A DNA stretch of 20,541 bases from an uncultured Eubacterium sp. (GTDB lineage: Bacteria > Bacillota > Clostridia > Lachnospirales > Lachnospiraceae). Made by a program: the position numbers and the translations under genes. Under the pieces are notes generated by a model. The model was not told where the DNA came from. It saw only the letters and a list, made by a program, of their open reading frames with translations, and did no database searches. Where the stretch lies: contig URGC01000039.1 in the NCBI GenBank assembly GCA_900547255.1, forward strand, positions 1 to 20,541, read 5' to 3'. This document shows positions 6,384-13,757 of this stretch, one piece after another. The number at the start of each line of letters is the position of its first letter. The stretch's first letter is position 1.

Positions 6384-7105
6384 ATATTTTTCACGCTCCG
6401 CTGATACTGTCTGTACTTCTCCAGCACATCTGCCTTGCTCCTTCTGCTCATATCCAGCACAACGTCATTGTACATAACAACTGTATCGTCTCTTGTGCTT
6501 ACCTTCTTGACGTATCGCAGGTTGACAAGATATTTCTTGTGGATTCGGACAAATCCATATGATTCGAGCTCTTTTTCAGCTTCTGACATGGTTTTTCGCA
6601 TATCATAGCAATACTTTGTTGTCTGTATTGATATATCGTGCTTATCACTCGTTATGTAGCATATCGTACCGATCGAGATTCGCTCATTATCACTTCTTGT
6701 TCCAAGCAGGAATATCCCGTTCTGGTCAAGCAGCATTTTCAGCTTCTTAATTACCCTTGGAAGCACATCAACATAATTATCTTTACGTATAAAATAAAAT
6801 GGCTGATACTCAAAGCTGTCATACACAAGTGCAGCATTAGATGTCAGGAATATTATCTTCGTATCCTTGTTCTTGCGTGCCAGCTTTGATGCTGTATCAA
6901 ATCCTGTCATGGCACCTTCTGCCATATACAGGTCTAAGAATACGCAGTCATAGTTGCTCACGTCACAGCCTTCTATAAAGCTCTCACCTGACTCGTATTC
7001 ATCAATATTATATTCTACCCCTTCTGTCTTATCTAACAGTAAAGACAGGCTTTCTTTAAGCCCGCTTCTGAATTCACTGTCATCATCGCATATTGCTATA
7101 TTCAT
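6380..7105 (-). CDS. LytTR-family response regulator
   Basis: A 241-residue protein. Residues 1-125 are a receiver domain: acidic pocket DDD at 7-9, phosphoacceptor D58 in FLDLYM, T88 in FLTSN and K108 in FIRKD. Residues about 140-237 are a LytTR DNA-binding domain, recognisable from 'YGFVRIHKKYLVNLRYVKKV' and the following 'VVLDMSRRSK' strand and basic stretch. It should activate promoters carrying paired direct repeats. The start at 7105 is chosen because AGGGGG lies just upstream and the receiver begins at once with MNIAICDDD; a longer frame from 7159 would add an unlikely tail. It overlaps the kinase gene, and its start is 22 bp from the end of the zinc-ribbon gene, so read-through from that gene is possible. 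The likely target is the repeat pair at 5062-5096. Confidence 0.94.
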   Translation of the reverse strand: MNIAICDDDSEFRSGLKESLSLLLDKTEGVEYNIDEYESGESFIEGCDVSNYDCVFLDLYMAEGAMTGFDTASKLARKNKDTKIIFLTSNAALVYDSFEYQPFYFIRKDNYVDVLPRVIKKLKMLLDQNGIFLLGTRSDNERISIGTICYITSDKHDISIQTTKYCYDMRKTMSEAEKELESYGFVRIHKKYLVNLRYVKKVSTRDDTVVMYNDVVLDMSRRSKADVLEKYRQYQRSVKNI

Positions 7106-7127
7106 AAATCCCCCTGATGCAATACAT

Positions 7128-8768
7128 TTATTTTCCCAGCCAGAACTTCTCCACATCACCTATAAGCTTGTCATCCCTGCCCCGCATGGTGCACGAACAC
7201 ATTCTGCCATCACTGTTATAGTAGTACAATCTGTTTCGGTACATCAATGTATCAGATGTCGATGTATTACCGGCAGCTTCTGACATAACCATCTCTTTGG
7301 ATGATGATATATTATAATAATACTGTACGTTATTACGGATATAAGTTATGCCTGTATCTGTATTATTGACAGCACTTAGGCTTCCCTCTAAGACATCATC
7401 CGTTATATTCTTAGCTGTTCCTTTATTCACAGACAAAAGATTTCCATCTGCTGTAACTGCAATTATCGTCTCTTTATCTGCAAAATATAATATATTGGCA
7501 GTATTGCCAAGTGATACAACTTCACTGTACTTTCCAAGCTGCTTGTTCTTATAAGATGCATATCTTACATTGGAAGAATTGATTGAATACACGCCGCTGT
7601 CAGTAACTATATATTCGCCTGTCACACTTGTTGTATCGTCTATTGCGCTGGATACAGCATTTTTATCAAGACAGTCATACAGCCTGGCTTTATTCCCAGA
7701 TACGTAGACTAATGATGACACATCTTTATCTGTGTTAAGCTGTGGTGCTCTGTATGAATAATAGCCTTTCTTTGATACAGTCATTGGGTATATAGCTGTT
7801 ACATCCGTGTCTACCACGGACTCTTTTTTATTCTTTCCATAGTAGAAGCTGTAAAGCACATCATCTTCTGTATTATATATCACAAGCTGTCTGTCAGAAT
7901 ACACGCATGACTGGCGCACCTGCTCTGACAACTGTGTTGTTGTCGGTATAAATCCTGAGTCTGTCTTAGTGAGCTGGCTTACATACAGGCTTGTCTTTCC
8001 CATGCCGCCGACATCATTAATCATCTCATTTTCTTTGTATACAACATTGCCGTCATCTGAAAGATACATAATGCTCTTTTTATTGGAATTCTCAGACAGC
8101 TTGTAGTTCACATCATTATTCCACAGATATAATGTGTATCTGTTACTGTCTTCGTCATATACCTCACTCAGATAATACTTTCCATTATCAGATGCAATTC
8201 TTGTAAGAACTGTCTTACCTGCCACATCCTCTGGTTCATCCGGCACATAGAAATCTTTGCCATCTATCTTAAAATATGCTTTGTCATAATCGCACACATA
8301 TTTACTGTCTATTCCTGATACGTTATATATCTTGCCATTGTATCTTGTATACAATGTCTGGTTATTCCTTCTGACAACCTTGATAACAACGCCTGCACAC
8401 AAAATCACTGCTGTGACAGCCACAAGAGCAACAAGAATACGCTTAGCCATCTTCATGCTTAGATTCTTATGCTTAGATGCGCCCCTGCTTATAGCTTTAC
8501 CTGCGTTGCCGCCTTCCTGCTTTGCCCTGTCTACAATCTTTTTAAACACTTCATCAGGCTTTACCTCTTCCCCTGATGTCTTTTTCTTCTCTTCTGTAGT
8601 AACATTTTTATCTGCATCAGAAGAAGAAGCAGACTTAACTTCAGCCTGCTTCTTTTCATATTCCATCTTCCGTTGTAGATATTCCTGATTATTAACTATT
8701 ATCTTAGGTCCTTCGCAACGTGGACATGAATCTCCCGTATACTCCTGACCGCACTTTGGACATATCAT
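7128..8768 (-). CDS. Zinc-ribbon, single-pass membrane protein with large extracytoplasmic beta-rich domain
   Basis: A 546-residue protein with three parts. Residues 3-18 form a zinc ribbon (CPKC and CPRC, C3/C6/C15/C18). A charged Lys/Glu-rich cytoplasmic linker follows, with short coiled-coil character around 28-45. One transmembrane helix lies at about 110-132, and some 410 residues should then be outside the cell. That outer region has many short repeats of the form 'strand, turn, YYY/SDDG, strand' (for example YLSDDGNVVYKEN, VTDSGVYSIN, AVTADGNLLSVN), suggesting a beta-propeller-like or DUF5050-like fold; this is a shape judgement, not a match. Start ATG with GAGG upstream, 44 bp after glyQS. 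It precedes the two-component genes by 22 bp and might sense or scaffold at the envelope. Function unknown. Confidence 0.78.
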   Translation of the reverse strand: MICPKCGQEYTGDSCPRCEGPKIIVNNQEYLQRKMEYEKKQAEVKSASSSDADKNVTTEEKKKTSGEEVKPDEVFKKIVDRAKQEGGNAGKAISRGASKHKNLSMKMAKRILVALVAVTAVILCAGVVIKVVRRNNQTLYTRYNGKIYNVSGIDSKYVCDYDKAYFKIDGKDFYVPDEPEDVAGKTVLTRIASDNGKYYLSEVYDEDSNRYTLYLWNNDVNYKLSENSNKKSIMYLSDDGNVVYKENEMINDVGGMGKTSLYVSQLTKTDSGFIPTTTQLSEQVRQSCVYSDRQLVIYNTEDDVLYSFYYGKNKKESVVDTDVTAIYPMTVSKKGYYSYRAPQLNTDKDVSSLVYVSGNKARLYDCLDKNAVSSAIDDTTSVTGEYIVTDSGVYSINSSNVRYASYKNKQLGKYSEVVSLGNTANILYFADKETIIAVTADGNLLSVNKGTAKNITDDVLEGSLSAVNNTDTGITYIRNNVQYYYNISSSKEMVMSEAAGNTSTSDTLMYRNRLYYYNSDGRMCSCTMRGRDDKLIGDVEKFWLGK

Positions 8769-8812
8769 AATCTACCTCATATCATTAATATGACTCTGAC
8801 AACTATCGATTC

Positions 8813-10201
8813 TTAGAATGTGAACTTCTCCTCAAAGTATGCCTTAAGATCTTCTATCTTGACACGCTCCTGCTCCATTGTATCTCTGTCTCTTACTGTA
8901 ACAGCTCCGTCCTCTTCTGAATCAAAATCATATGTTACACAGAAAGGTGTACCAATCTCGTCCTGTCTTCTGTATCTCTTACCGATATTACCTCTGTCAT
9001 CAAATTCGCAGTTATACTTCTTAGAAAGCTCTGCATATACTTTCTCTGCGCCTTCGTTAAGCTTCTTAGATAATGGAAGCACACCAATCTTAACTGGTGC
9101 AAGTGCTGGATGGAAATGAAGTACTGTTCTTACATCGCCGCCCTCAAGCTCTTCCTCATCATATGCTGAACAAAGGAATGCAAGTGTAACTCTGTCTGCA
9201 CCTAATGATGGCTCAATTACATATGGAATATATTTTTCCTTTGACTCATCATCAAAATATGACATATCCTCACCAGATACTGTCTGATGCTGTGTAAGGT
9301 CATAATCTGTTCTGTCTGCGATACCCCATAACTCGCCCCATCCGAATGGGAATAAGAATTCGATATCTGTTGTTCCCTTAGAGTAGAAGCAAAGCTCCTC
9401 TGGAGAATGGTCTCTTGCTCTCATCTCGTCTTCCTTGATACCAAGTGCCTTAAGCCAGTCGATACAATACTGTCTCCAATAAGTAAACCACTCAAGGTCT
9501 GTACCAGGCTTACAGAAGAACTCTAATTCCATCTGCTCGAACTCTCTTGTTCTGAATGTAAAGTTACCAGGTGTAATCTCATTTCTGAAAGACTTACCAA
9601 TCTGTCCGATACCGAATGGGACTTTCTTTCTTGATGTTCTCTGTACATTCTTGAAGTTAACGAATATACCCTGAGCTGTCTCTGGTCTTAAATATACTGT
9701 ATTCTTAGCATCCTCAGTTACACCCTGGAATGTCTTGAACATAAGGTTGAACTGTCTGATATCTGTAAAGTTGTGCTTGCCACATGTTGGACAGCAGATA
9801 TTCTTCTCATCGATGAAATTCTTCATCTGCTCCTGTGTCCATCCATCAACTGAGCCTTCAAGTTCATATGAATTCTCGTCTGCCCAGTCTTCTATAAGTT
9901 TATCTGCTCTGAATCTCTCATGACATTCCTTGCAGTCCATTAATGGATCAGAAAATCCACCAAGATGACCTGATGCTACCCAAGTCTGTGGGTTCATAAG
10001 AATTGCACAGTCAACACCTACATTGTATGGGCTTTCCTGTACGAACTTCTGCCACCATGCTTTCTTAACATTGTTCTTTAACTCAACACCAAGGTTACCA
10101 TAATCCCATGTGTTAGCTAATCCACCATATATCTCAGAACCTGGATATACGAATCCTCTTGCCTTAGCAAGAGCTACTATCTTGTCCATTGTCTTTTCCA
10201 T
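8813..10201 (-). CDS. glyQS: Glycine--tRNA ligase, single-chain class II
   Basis: A 462-residue class II synthetase that charges tRNA-Gly in the cytoplasm. It begins with the family-typical KIVALAKARGFVYPGSEIYGG and has a four-Cys insert (C90/C93 and C137/C140). Motif 2 is at about 205-222 (SFRNEITPGNFTFRTREFEQ), and motif 3 is near the C-terminal third (GADRVTLAFL). The C-terminal anticodon-binding domain starts around LAPVKIGVLPL. The length matches the homodimeric (eukaryote/Firmicute-like) type, not the alpha2beta2 type. Start at 10201 with AGGAGG 8 bases upstream. Only 90 bp separate it from the radical SAM gene, and I see no T-box leader there, although many Firmicute glyQS genes have one; the promoter noted at 10260-10288 may drive it. 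Confidence 0.97.
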   Translation of the reverse strand: MEKTMDKIVALAKARGFVYPGSEIYGGLANTWDYGNLGVELKNNVKKAWWQKFVQESPYNVGVDCAILMNPQTWVASGHLGGFSDPLMDCKECHERFRADKLIEDWADENSYELEGSVDGWTQEQMKNFIDEKNICCPTCGKHNFTDIRQFNLMFKTFQGVTEDAKNTVYLRPETAQGIFVNFKNVQRTSRKKVPFGIGQIGKSFRNEITPGNFTFRTREFEQMELEFFCKPGTDLEWFTYWRQYCIDWLKALGIKEDEMRARDHSPEELCFYSKGTTDIEFLFPFGWGELWGIADRTDYDLTQHQTVSGEDMSYFDDESKEKYIPYVIEPSLGADRVTLAFLCSAYDEEELEGGDVRTVLHFHPALAPVKIGVLPLSKKLNEGAEKVYAELSKKYNCEFDDRGNIGKRYRRQDEIGTPFCVTYDFDSEEDGAVTVRDRDTMEQERVKIEDLKAYFEEKFTF

Positions 10202-10259
10202 TATAATATCCTCCTCATGCTTTCATTCCTATGACTGGATATGAAGCAAAACTAGAATA

Positions 10260-10288
10260 ATTTTATATCATTTGGCATGATATGACAA
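10260..10288 (-). promoter_or_regulatory. Candidate promoter for glyQS
   Basis: On the minus strand TTGTCA (10288-10283), a 17-base spacer and TAAAAT (10265-10260) lie in the only gap upstream of glyQS. The spacer contains a small inverted repeat (ATATCAT...ATGATAT). A start near 10253 would give a leader of about 50 bases, too short for a T-box riboswitch. Confidence 0.5.
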
Positions 10289-10291
10289 GTC

Positions 10292-10906
10292 CTAATCTTC
10301 CCAAGGACGTATTCTGTATGTTGCACCTATGCTGTCGCATATTTTCTGGCACTCTGCTTCTTCCTCATGTGATATTGTTGTATCGACTGTCGACATAACA
10401 ACATCAGGAACGTATTTCTTACACTCTTTTGCAAATTCTATCATTGCATCAAATGACTTTTCGCCAAATTTACTCCTTACAAGCTCGTTATATCTTCTGG
10501 CATCTGGATTATTAAGGCTGATTGAGACTGTATCAACTAACCCCTTTAATTCAGGGGCTATATCTCTTCCGTTGATAAGACTTCCTGCTCCATTTGTGTT
10601 AATTCTGATTGGCTTGTTATATGTCTTTTTGATATACGCAGCCACTTCCTTTAACACATCAAATGCCTCTGTAGGCTCACCAAACCCACAGAATACTACT
10701 TCATCAAATTCACTCATATCCCATTTGCCAAATTCATCTATAACCTCTCTGGCTGATGGCTCATGCAGAAGCCAGAGTGAATCTGACTCCCCGACTCTGT
10801 CCATGTTCTGTCTTAAGCAGAATGTACAGGCGTAAGGGCACCTGTTTGTAAGGTTGACATACAGATTATTATGAACCTTATATAAAATCTCCATTTTCTT
10901 TTCCAT
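10292..10906 (-). CDS. Radical SAM protein, TatD-associated type
   Basis: A 204-residue small radical SAM protein. CPYACTFC (C23, C27, C30) is the CxxxCxxC motif that binds the 4Fe-4S cluster and S-adenosylmethionine. FCGFGEPTEA at about 69-78 is the GGE-like segment, and INTNGAG and VSISLNNP are later strands of the partial TIM barrel. The N-terminal ILYKVHNNLYVNLTNRC and the short length match what I recall of the 'TatD family-associated radical SAM' group, whose substrate is not established. There is no tatD gene in the window. Start with GAGGAG 8 bases upstream; a second in-frame Met at codon 5 is possible. It follows the pyridoxal kinase gene by 20 bp and probably shares its transcript. 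Confidence 0.88.
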   Translation of the reverse strand: MEKKMEILYKVHNNLYVNLTNRCPYACTFCLRQNMDRVGESDSLWLLHEPSAREVIDEFGKWDMSEFDEVVFCGFGEPTEAFDVLKEVAAYIKKTYNKPIRINTNGAGSLINGRDIAPELKGLVDTVSISLNNPDARRYNELVRSKFGEKSFDAMIEFAKECKKYVPDVVMSTVDTTISHEEEAECQKICDSIGATYRIRPWED

Positions 10907-10926
10907 TATAGTAACTCCTCTCTTAT

Positions 10927-11814
10927 CTATTTGAGCGTATGCAGAACTTCTTCAAAACATACACCGTCTGTCAGTGGTATATCTAATTCTATTGATTTTA
11001 AAATGCATTTCTTGATAAATGATGATGCTTTCTTTACGGAATCCCTGAACTCCACTCCGTTAACTGCATCCGCAGCTATTATTGATGCAAATATATCTCC
11101 TGTTCCTGAACGCTGTGTCCCGACTTTCATAGTCTTAACGTAAAAGCTTTCTTTATCTTTCTCACAACAGTAATTTGCTATATATGACCCCTGCTGTATT
11201 CCTGTTATGACTATCTTTTTCGGTCCTATATCCATAAGCCTGCATGACAGCTCTTTTAATTCTCTCTCATGCCATTCATTATGGTATGGCATGTCAGTAA
11301 GAATGCACGCCTCTGTAAGATTAGGGGTAAGAATATCAGCATGCCCTGCCAGCTCTTTCATAAGGCTGCACATTTCTTCTGTATATGTCGAATAAATCTT
11401 TCCGTAATCGCCCATAACCGGGTCTACTATAACAGTAGTACCCTCATCTGCAAACTCTTCTATAAATGTCTTTACTATATGAATCTGCTCTGCTGAGCCA
11501 AGAAATCCTGACGCAATACCATTAAATGATAATCCCAGCTTTTTCCATTCATCTATATAAGCCTGCATGTTCGGTGTATAATCGTCAAAATAAAACGACT
11601 CAAAGCCTGTATGATTAGACAATATCGCTGTCGGAACGAAACAGCACTGCACCTTCAATGCTGATATTATAGGAAGCTCAACTGCCACCGAGCATCTTCC
11701 AAATCCTGTTATATCATTAATCAACGCAATCTTTTTCTGGTTATTATGGCATCTGCCTGTTTTGTCTATCTTATCTGTTTTACTATTAAGATTCTTACCC
11801 AAATCTGCCTCCAT
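10927..11814 (-). CDS. Pyridoxal/pyridoxamine kinase (PdxK/PdxY-like, ribokinase fold)
   Basis: A 295-residue PfkB/ribokinase-fold kinase expected to phosphorylate B6 vitamers with ATP in the salvage route to pyridoxal phosphate. Diagnostic pieces are the N-terminal substrate region 'INDITGFGRCSVAVELPIISAL', 'TAILSNHTGF', the 'IVDPVMGDYGKIY' segment, 'ILTPNLTEACILT', and the anion-hole/catalytic 'RSGTGDIFASII', where the GTGD Asp is the base. The first ~26 residues before KKIALIND are not part of the fold. The upstream ATG (11814) has a poor ribosome binding site, whereas an in-frame TTG at 11802-11800 sits 5 bases after GGAGG, so the true start may be the TTG. Fifteen bp separate it from recO. 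Confidence 0.92.
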   Translation of the reverse strand: MEADLGKNLNSKTDKIDKTGRCHNNQKKIALINDITGFGRCSVAVELPIISALKVQCCFVPTAILSNHTGFESFYFDDYTPNMQAYIDEWKKLGLSFNGIASGFLGSAEQIHIVKTFIEEFADEGTTVIVDPVMGDYGKIYSTYTEEMCSLMKELAGHADILTPNLTEACILTDMPYHNEWHERELKELSCRLMDIGPKKIVITGIQQGSYIANYCCEKDKESFYVKTMKVGTQRSGTGDIFASIIAADAVNGVEFRDSVKKASSFIKKCILKSIELDIPLTDGVCFEEVLHTLK

Positions 11815-11829
11815 ATTAAATTACCAGTC

Positions 11830-12480
11830 TTATTCCACCAGCATCTCTTCCGACTTAATATATTTGTCCACAGCCTTATGAACCACATCTGCCGCTATTC
11901 CACCAAGCTCACGCATACATTCATCACTCAGAAGGAATGTATACAGCTTTTCTACCGGTGATGTCACTATCACCTGTAACGCATGAAGCGTGGACGGATT
12001 AATCCTGCTCCAGCTTTCATCAAAGAAATCAGGACATTCACCATTAATAAACACAAGTCTTATCTCATATATGTATCTGACCAGGCGGTTCGGTATATGC
12101 GGATTGACAAGTGCTTTAAGTGACATGTACAACAGATTAATCATATCAGATGCATCAAGTCCCTCTCTTGAATAATAATCTGCCAGCTCCGCAAAATAAC
12201 ATCCATAATACACACAGTCGAGGTCAGTTATAATATCCTCAAAGAAATTGCTTATATCAGCCTGTTTAATCGTATATGAAGTTCTCCCCTCATACACCTG
12301 AAACTTCCCGAACACGAATGGTCTTGTAACACCTGTCAGGGCACTGTTAGGTTTTCTCGCTCCTTTAGCAAATGCAGATATCTTGCCACGTTCTTTTGTA
12401 AGAATAACAACTCTTCTATCGAACTCCCCAACCGGCAGTGCCGACAAAATCATCCCCGTAACCTCAGTGTAATCTCCCAT
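11830..12480 (-). CDS. recO: DNA repair protein RecO, short form
   Basis: A 216-residue RecO, which works with RecR/RecF to load RecA in recombinational repair. The N-terminal OB fold is clear (VTGMILSALPVGEFDRRVVILTKERGKISAFAKGARKPNS), followed by a helical domain (CYFAELADYYSREG) and the C-terminal 'LHALQVIVTSPVEKLYTFLLSDE'. Typical RecO is about 240-250 residues. Between GECPDFF and NPSTLHAL this one lacks the usual stretch with the Cys zinc cluster found in many Firmicute homologues. Start with GAGGGG just upstream. It follows era, as is common in Clostridia, but is separated from it by the 264-bp palindrome, so its expression may be altered by that structure. Confidence 0.95.
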   Translation of the reverse strand: MGDYTEVTGMILSALPVGEFDRRVVILTKERGKISAFAKGARKPNSALTGVTRPFVFGKFQVYEGRTSYTIKQADISNFFEDIITDLDCVYYGCYFAELADYYSREGLDASDMINLLYMSLKALVNPHIPNRLVRYIYEIRLVFINGECPDFFDESWSRINPSTLHALQVIVTSPVEKLYTFLLSDECMRELGGIAADVVHKAVDKYIKSEEMLVE

Positions 12481-12513
12481 CTTCCCCTCACTTCAGCTAA
12501 ATTACATTAAAAT

Positions 12514-12777
12514 CTTCCAGCGCCTGCAGGCAGCAAGCCCGACACTGTGCCTACAGTTAGTCTGTTGCTTTGCATGACGACTGTCGTGTGGCTCTTAGGG
12601 CGGTGTTAGACAAAAGTTAAGCTATCTGCTAAACGTTCAAGCGAAGCGCGTTTTTAGCAAGATAGCTTTAATAAACTTTGTCGTGCCGCCCTTAGAGCCA
12701 CTAGACACAAAGGACCAGCAATGCAACAGACTAACTGTAGGCACAGTGTCAGGCTTGCTGCCTGCAGGCGCGGGAAG
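12514..12777. repeat. 264-bp imperfect palindrome (MITE-like or structured-RNA element) filling the era-recO gap
   Basis: The outer arms 12520-12573 and 12718-12771 are inverted copies matching at 52 of 54 positions, and pairing continues outward (CTTCC with GGAAG) to 12514 and 12777. Inside, 12588-12603 pairs with 12686-12701 (15 of 16, around GTGGCTCT and GGGCGG), and 12619-12633 pairs with 12653-12668 (AAGCTATC, GCTAAA). A 19-base apical loop remains, carrying GCGAAGCGC. The whole region folds back as one segmented hairpin. It has no coding frame, starts 6 bases after era stops, and is GC-richer than its surroundings. TTTT follows the hairpin on both sides, so it could terminate transcription in either direction. 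It fills almost all of the 303-bp gap; I see nothing else there, apart from the recO ribosome binding site. Confidence 0.9.
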
Positions 12778-12783
12778 TTTTAT

Positions 12784-13743
12784 CTACTTATTGTCTCTCT
12801 TATCATATCCAAAGTTCTTCAACAGAATATCGCTGTCACGCCACTCTTTCTTAACCTTGACCCACAATTGCAGATTTACCTTGCAGTCAAGCTGCTTCTC
12901 AATCTCATATCTGGCGTTAGTTCCTATCTTCTTTAGCATATCTCCGCCCTTGCCGATTATGATTCCTTTATGCGAATCCCTCTCGCATATTATTGTCGCT
13001 GTTATATCGTATATCTTCTTGTTCTTACGCTTCTTCATGCTGTCAACCGCAACTGCAATTCCGTGTGGAATCTCTTCGTTCAGGGCATGAAGTGCCTTTT
13101 CTCTTATAAGCTCAGCAACAATCTGTCTCATTGGCTGGTCTGTCACTGTGTCCTCATCATAGAACATAGGTCCATATGGAAGATACTTAAATATAGTCTC
13201 AACAAGGTCGTCCACATTGTCACCATTTCTTGCTGACAAAGGAACTATCTCTGCAAAATCAATCTCTTTTCTGTACCTTTCAATAACAGGAAGGATTTCT
13301 TCTTTCTTAATCATATCAACCTTATTGATGACAAGGATAACAGGCACATTAACCTGCTTTAATCTCTCGATTATGCTCTCCTCACCGGCACCTATGAATG
13401 TTGTAGGCTCTACAAGCCAGCATATTACATCAACCTCAGACAGAGTCTTTACCGCTGCGCCAACCATGTATTCACCCAGCTTGTTCTTTGCCTTATGGAT
13501 ACCCGGTGTATCTACGAACACAATCTGTCCACGCTCATCTGTGAATACCGTCTGTATTCTGTTTCTTGTTGTCTGTGGTTTGTTAGATGTTATGGCAATC
13601 TTCTGACCTATAATTCTGTTCATAAGTGTTGACTTACCCACGTTAGGTCTTCCTATTAAAGTTACAAAACCAGATTTAATATTACCCTGATTAGCTGCAC
13701 CATCTGTTATTCCACTTGCAGCAAGCATTTCATCTAAATTCAT
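12784..13743 (-). CDS. era: GTPase Era
   Basis: A 319-residue GTPase that binds the 3' end of 16S rRNA and helps mature the 30S subunit. G1 is GRPNVGKST (31-39); the switch region contains TTRNRIQ; G3 is DTPGIHKAKNKLGE, G4 NKVD and G5 SARNG. The C-terminal KH domain has GIIIGKGGDMLKKIG. There are about 23 residues before the usual start (KSGFVTLIGRP), with an acidic/Ala-rich look. The ATG at 13743 has AGGAG upstream and no internal Met lies nearby, so this extension is probably real. The gene follows the M16 peptidase by 14 bp. Downstream, the operon is interrupted by the large palindrome before recO. Confidence 0.98.
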   Translation of the reverse strand: MNLDEMLAASGITDGAANQGNIKSGFVTLIGRPNVGKSTLMNRIIGQKIAITSNKPQTTRNRIQTVFTDERGQIVFVDTPGIHKAKNKLGEYMVGAAVKTLSEVDVICWLVEPTTFIGAGEESIIERLKQVNVPVILVINKVDMIKKEEILPVIERYRKEIDFAEIVPLSARNGDNVDDLVETIFKYLPYGPMFYDEDTVTDQPMRQIVAELIREKALHALNEEIPHGIAVAVDSMKKRKNKKIYDITATIICERDSHKGIIIGKGGDMLKKIGTNARYEIEKQLDCKVNLQLWVKVKKEWRDSDILLKNFGYDKRDNK

Positions 13744-13757
13744 ACGTTCTCCTATCT

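Noticed and set aside
10202..10291. T-box riboswitch ahead of glyQS
   Set aside because: Only 90 bases are available, with no room for a specifier stem plus antiterminator, and I see no T-box core sequence or terminator.
12683..13090. Plus-strand open frame of 135 codons overlapping the palindrome and era
   Set aside because: It lies antisense to era, has no convincing ribosome binding site, and its peptide is a low-complexity hydrophobic shadow of the era frame.
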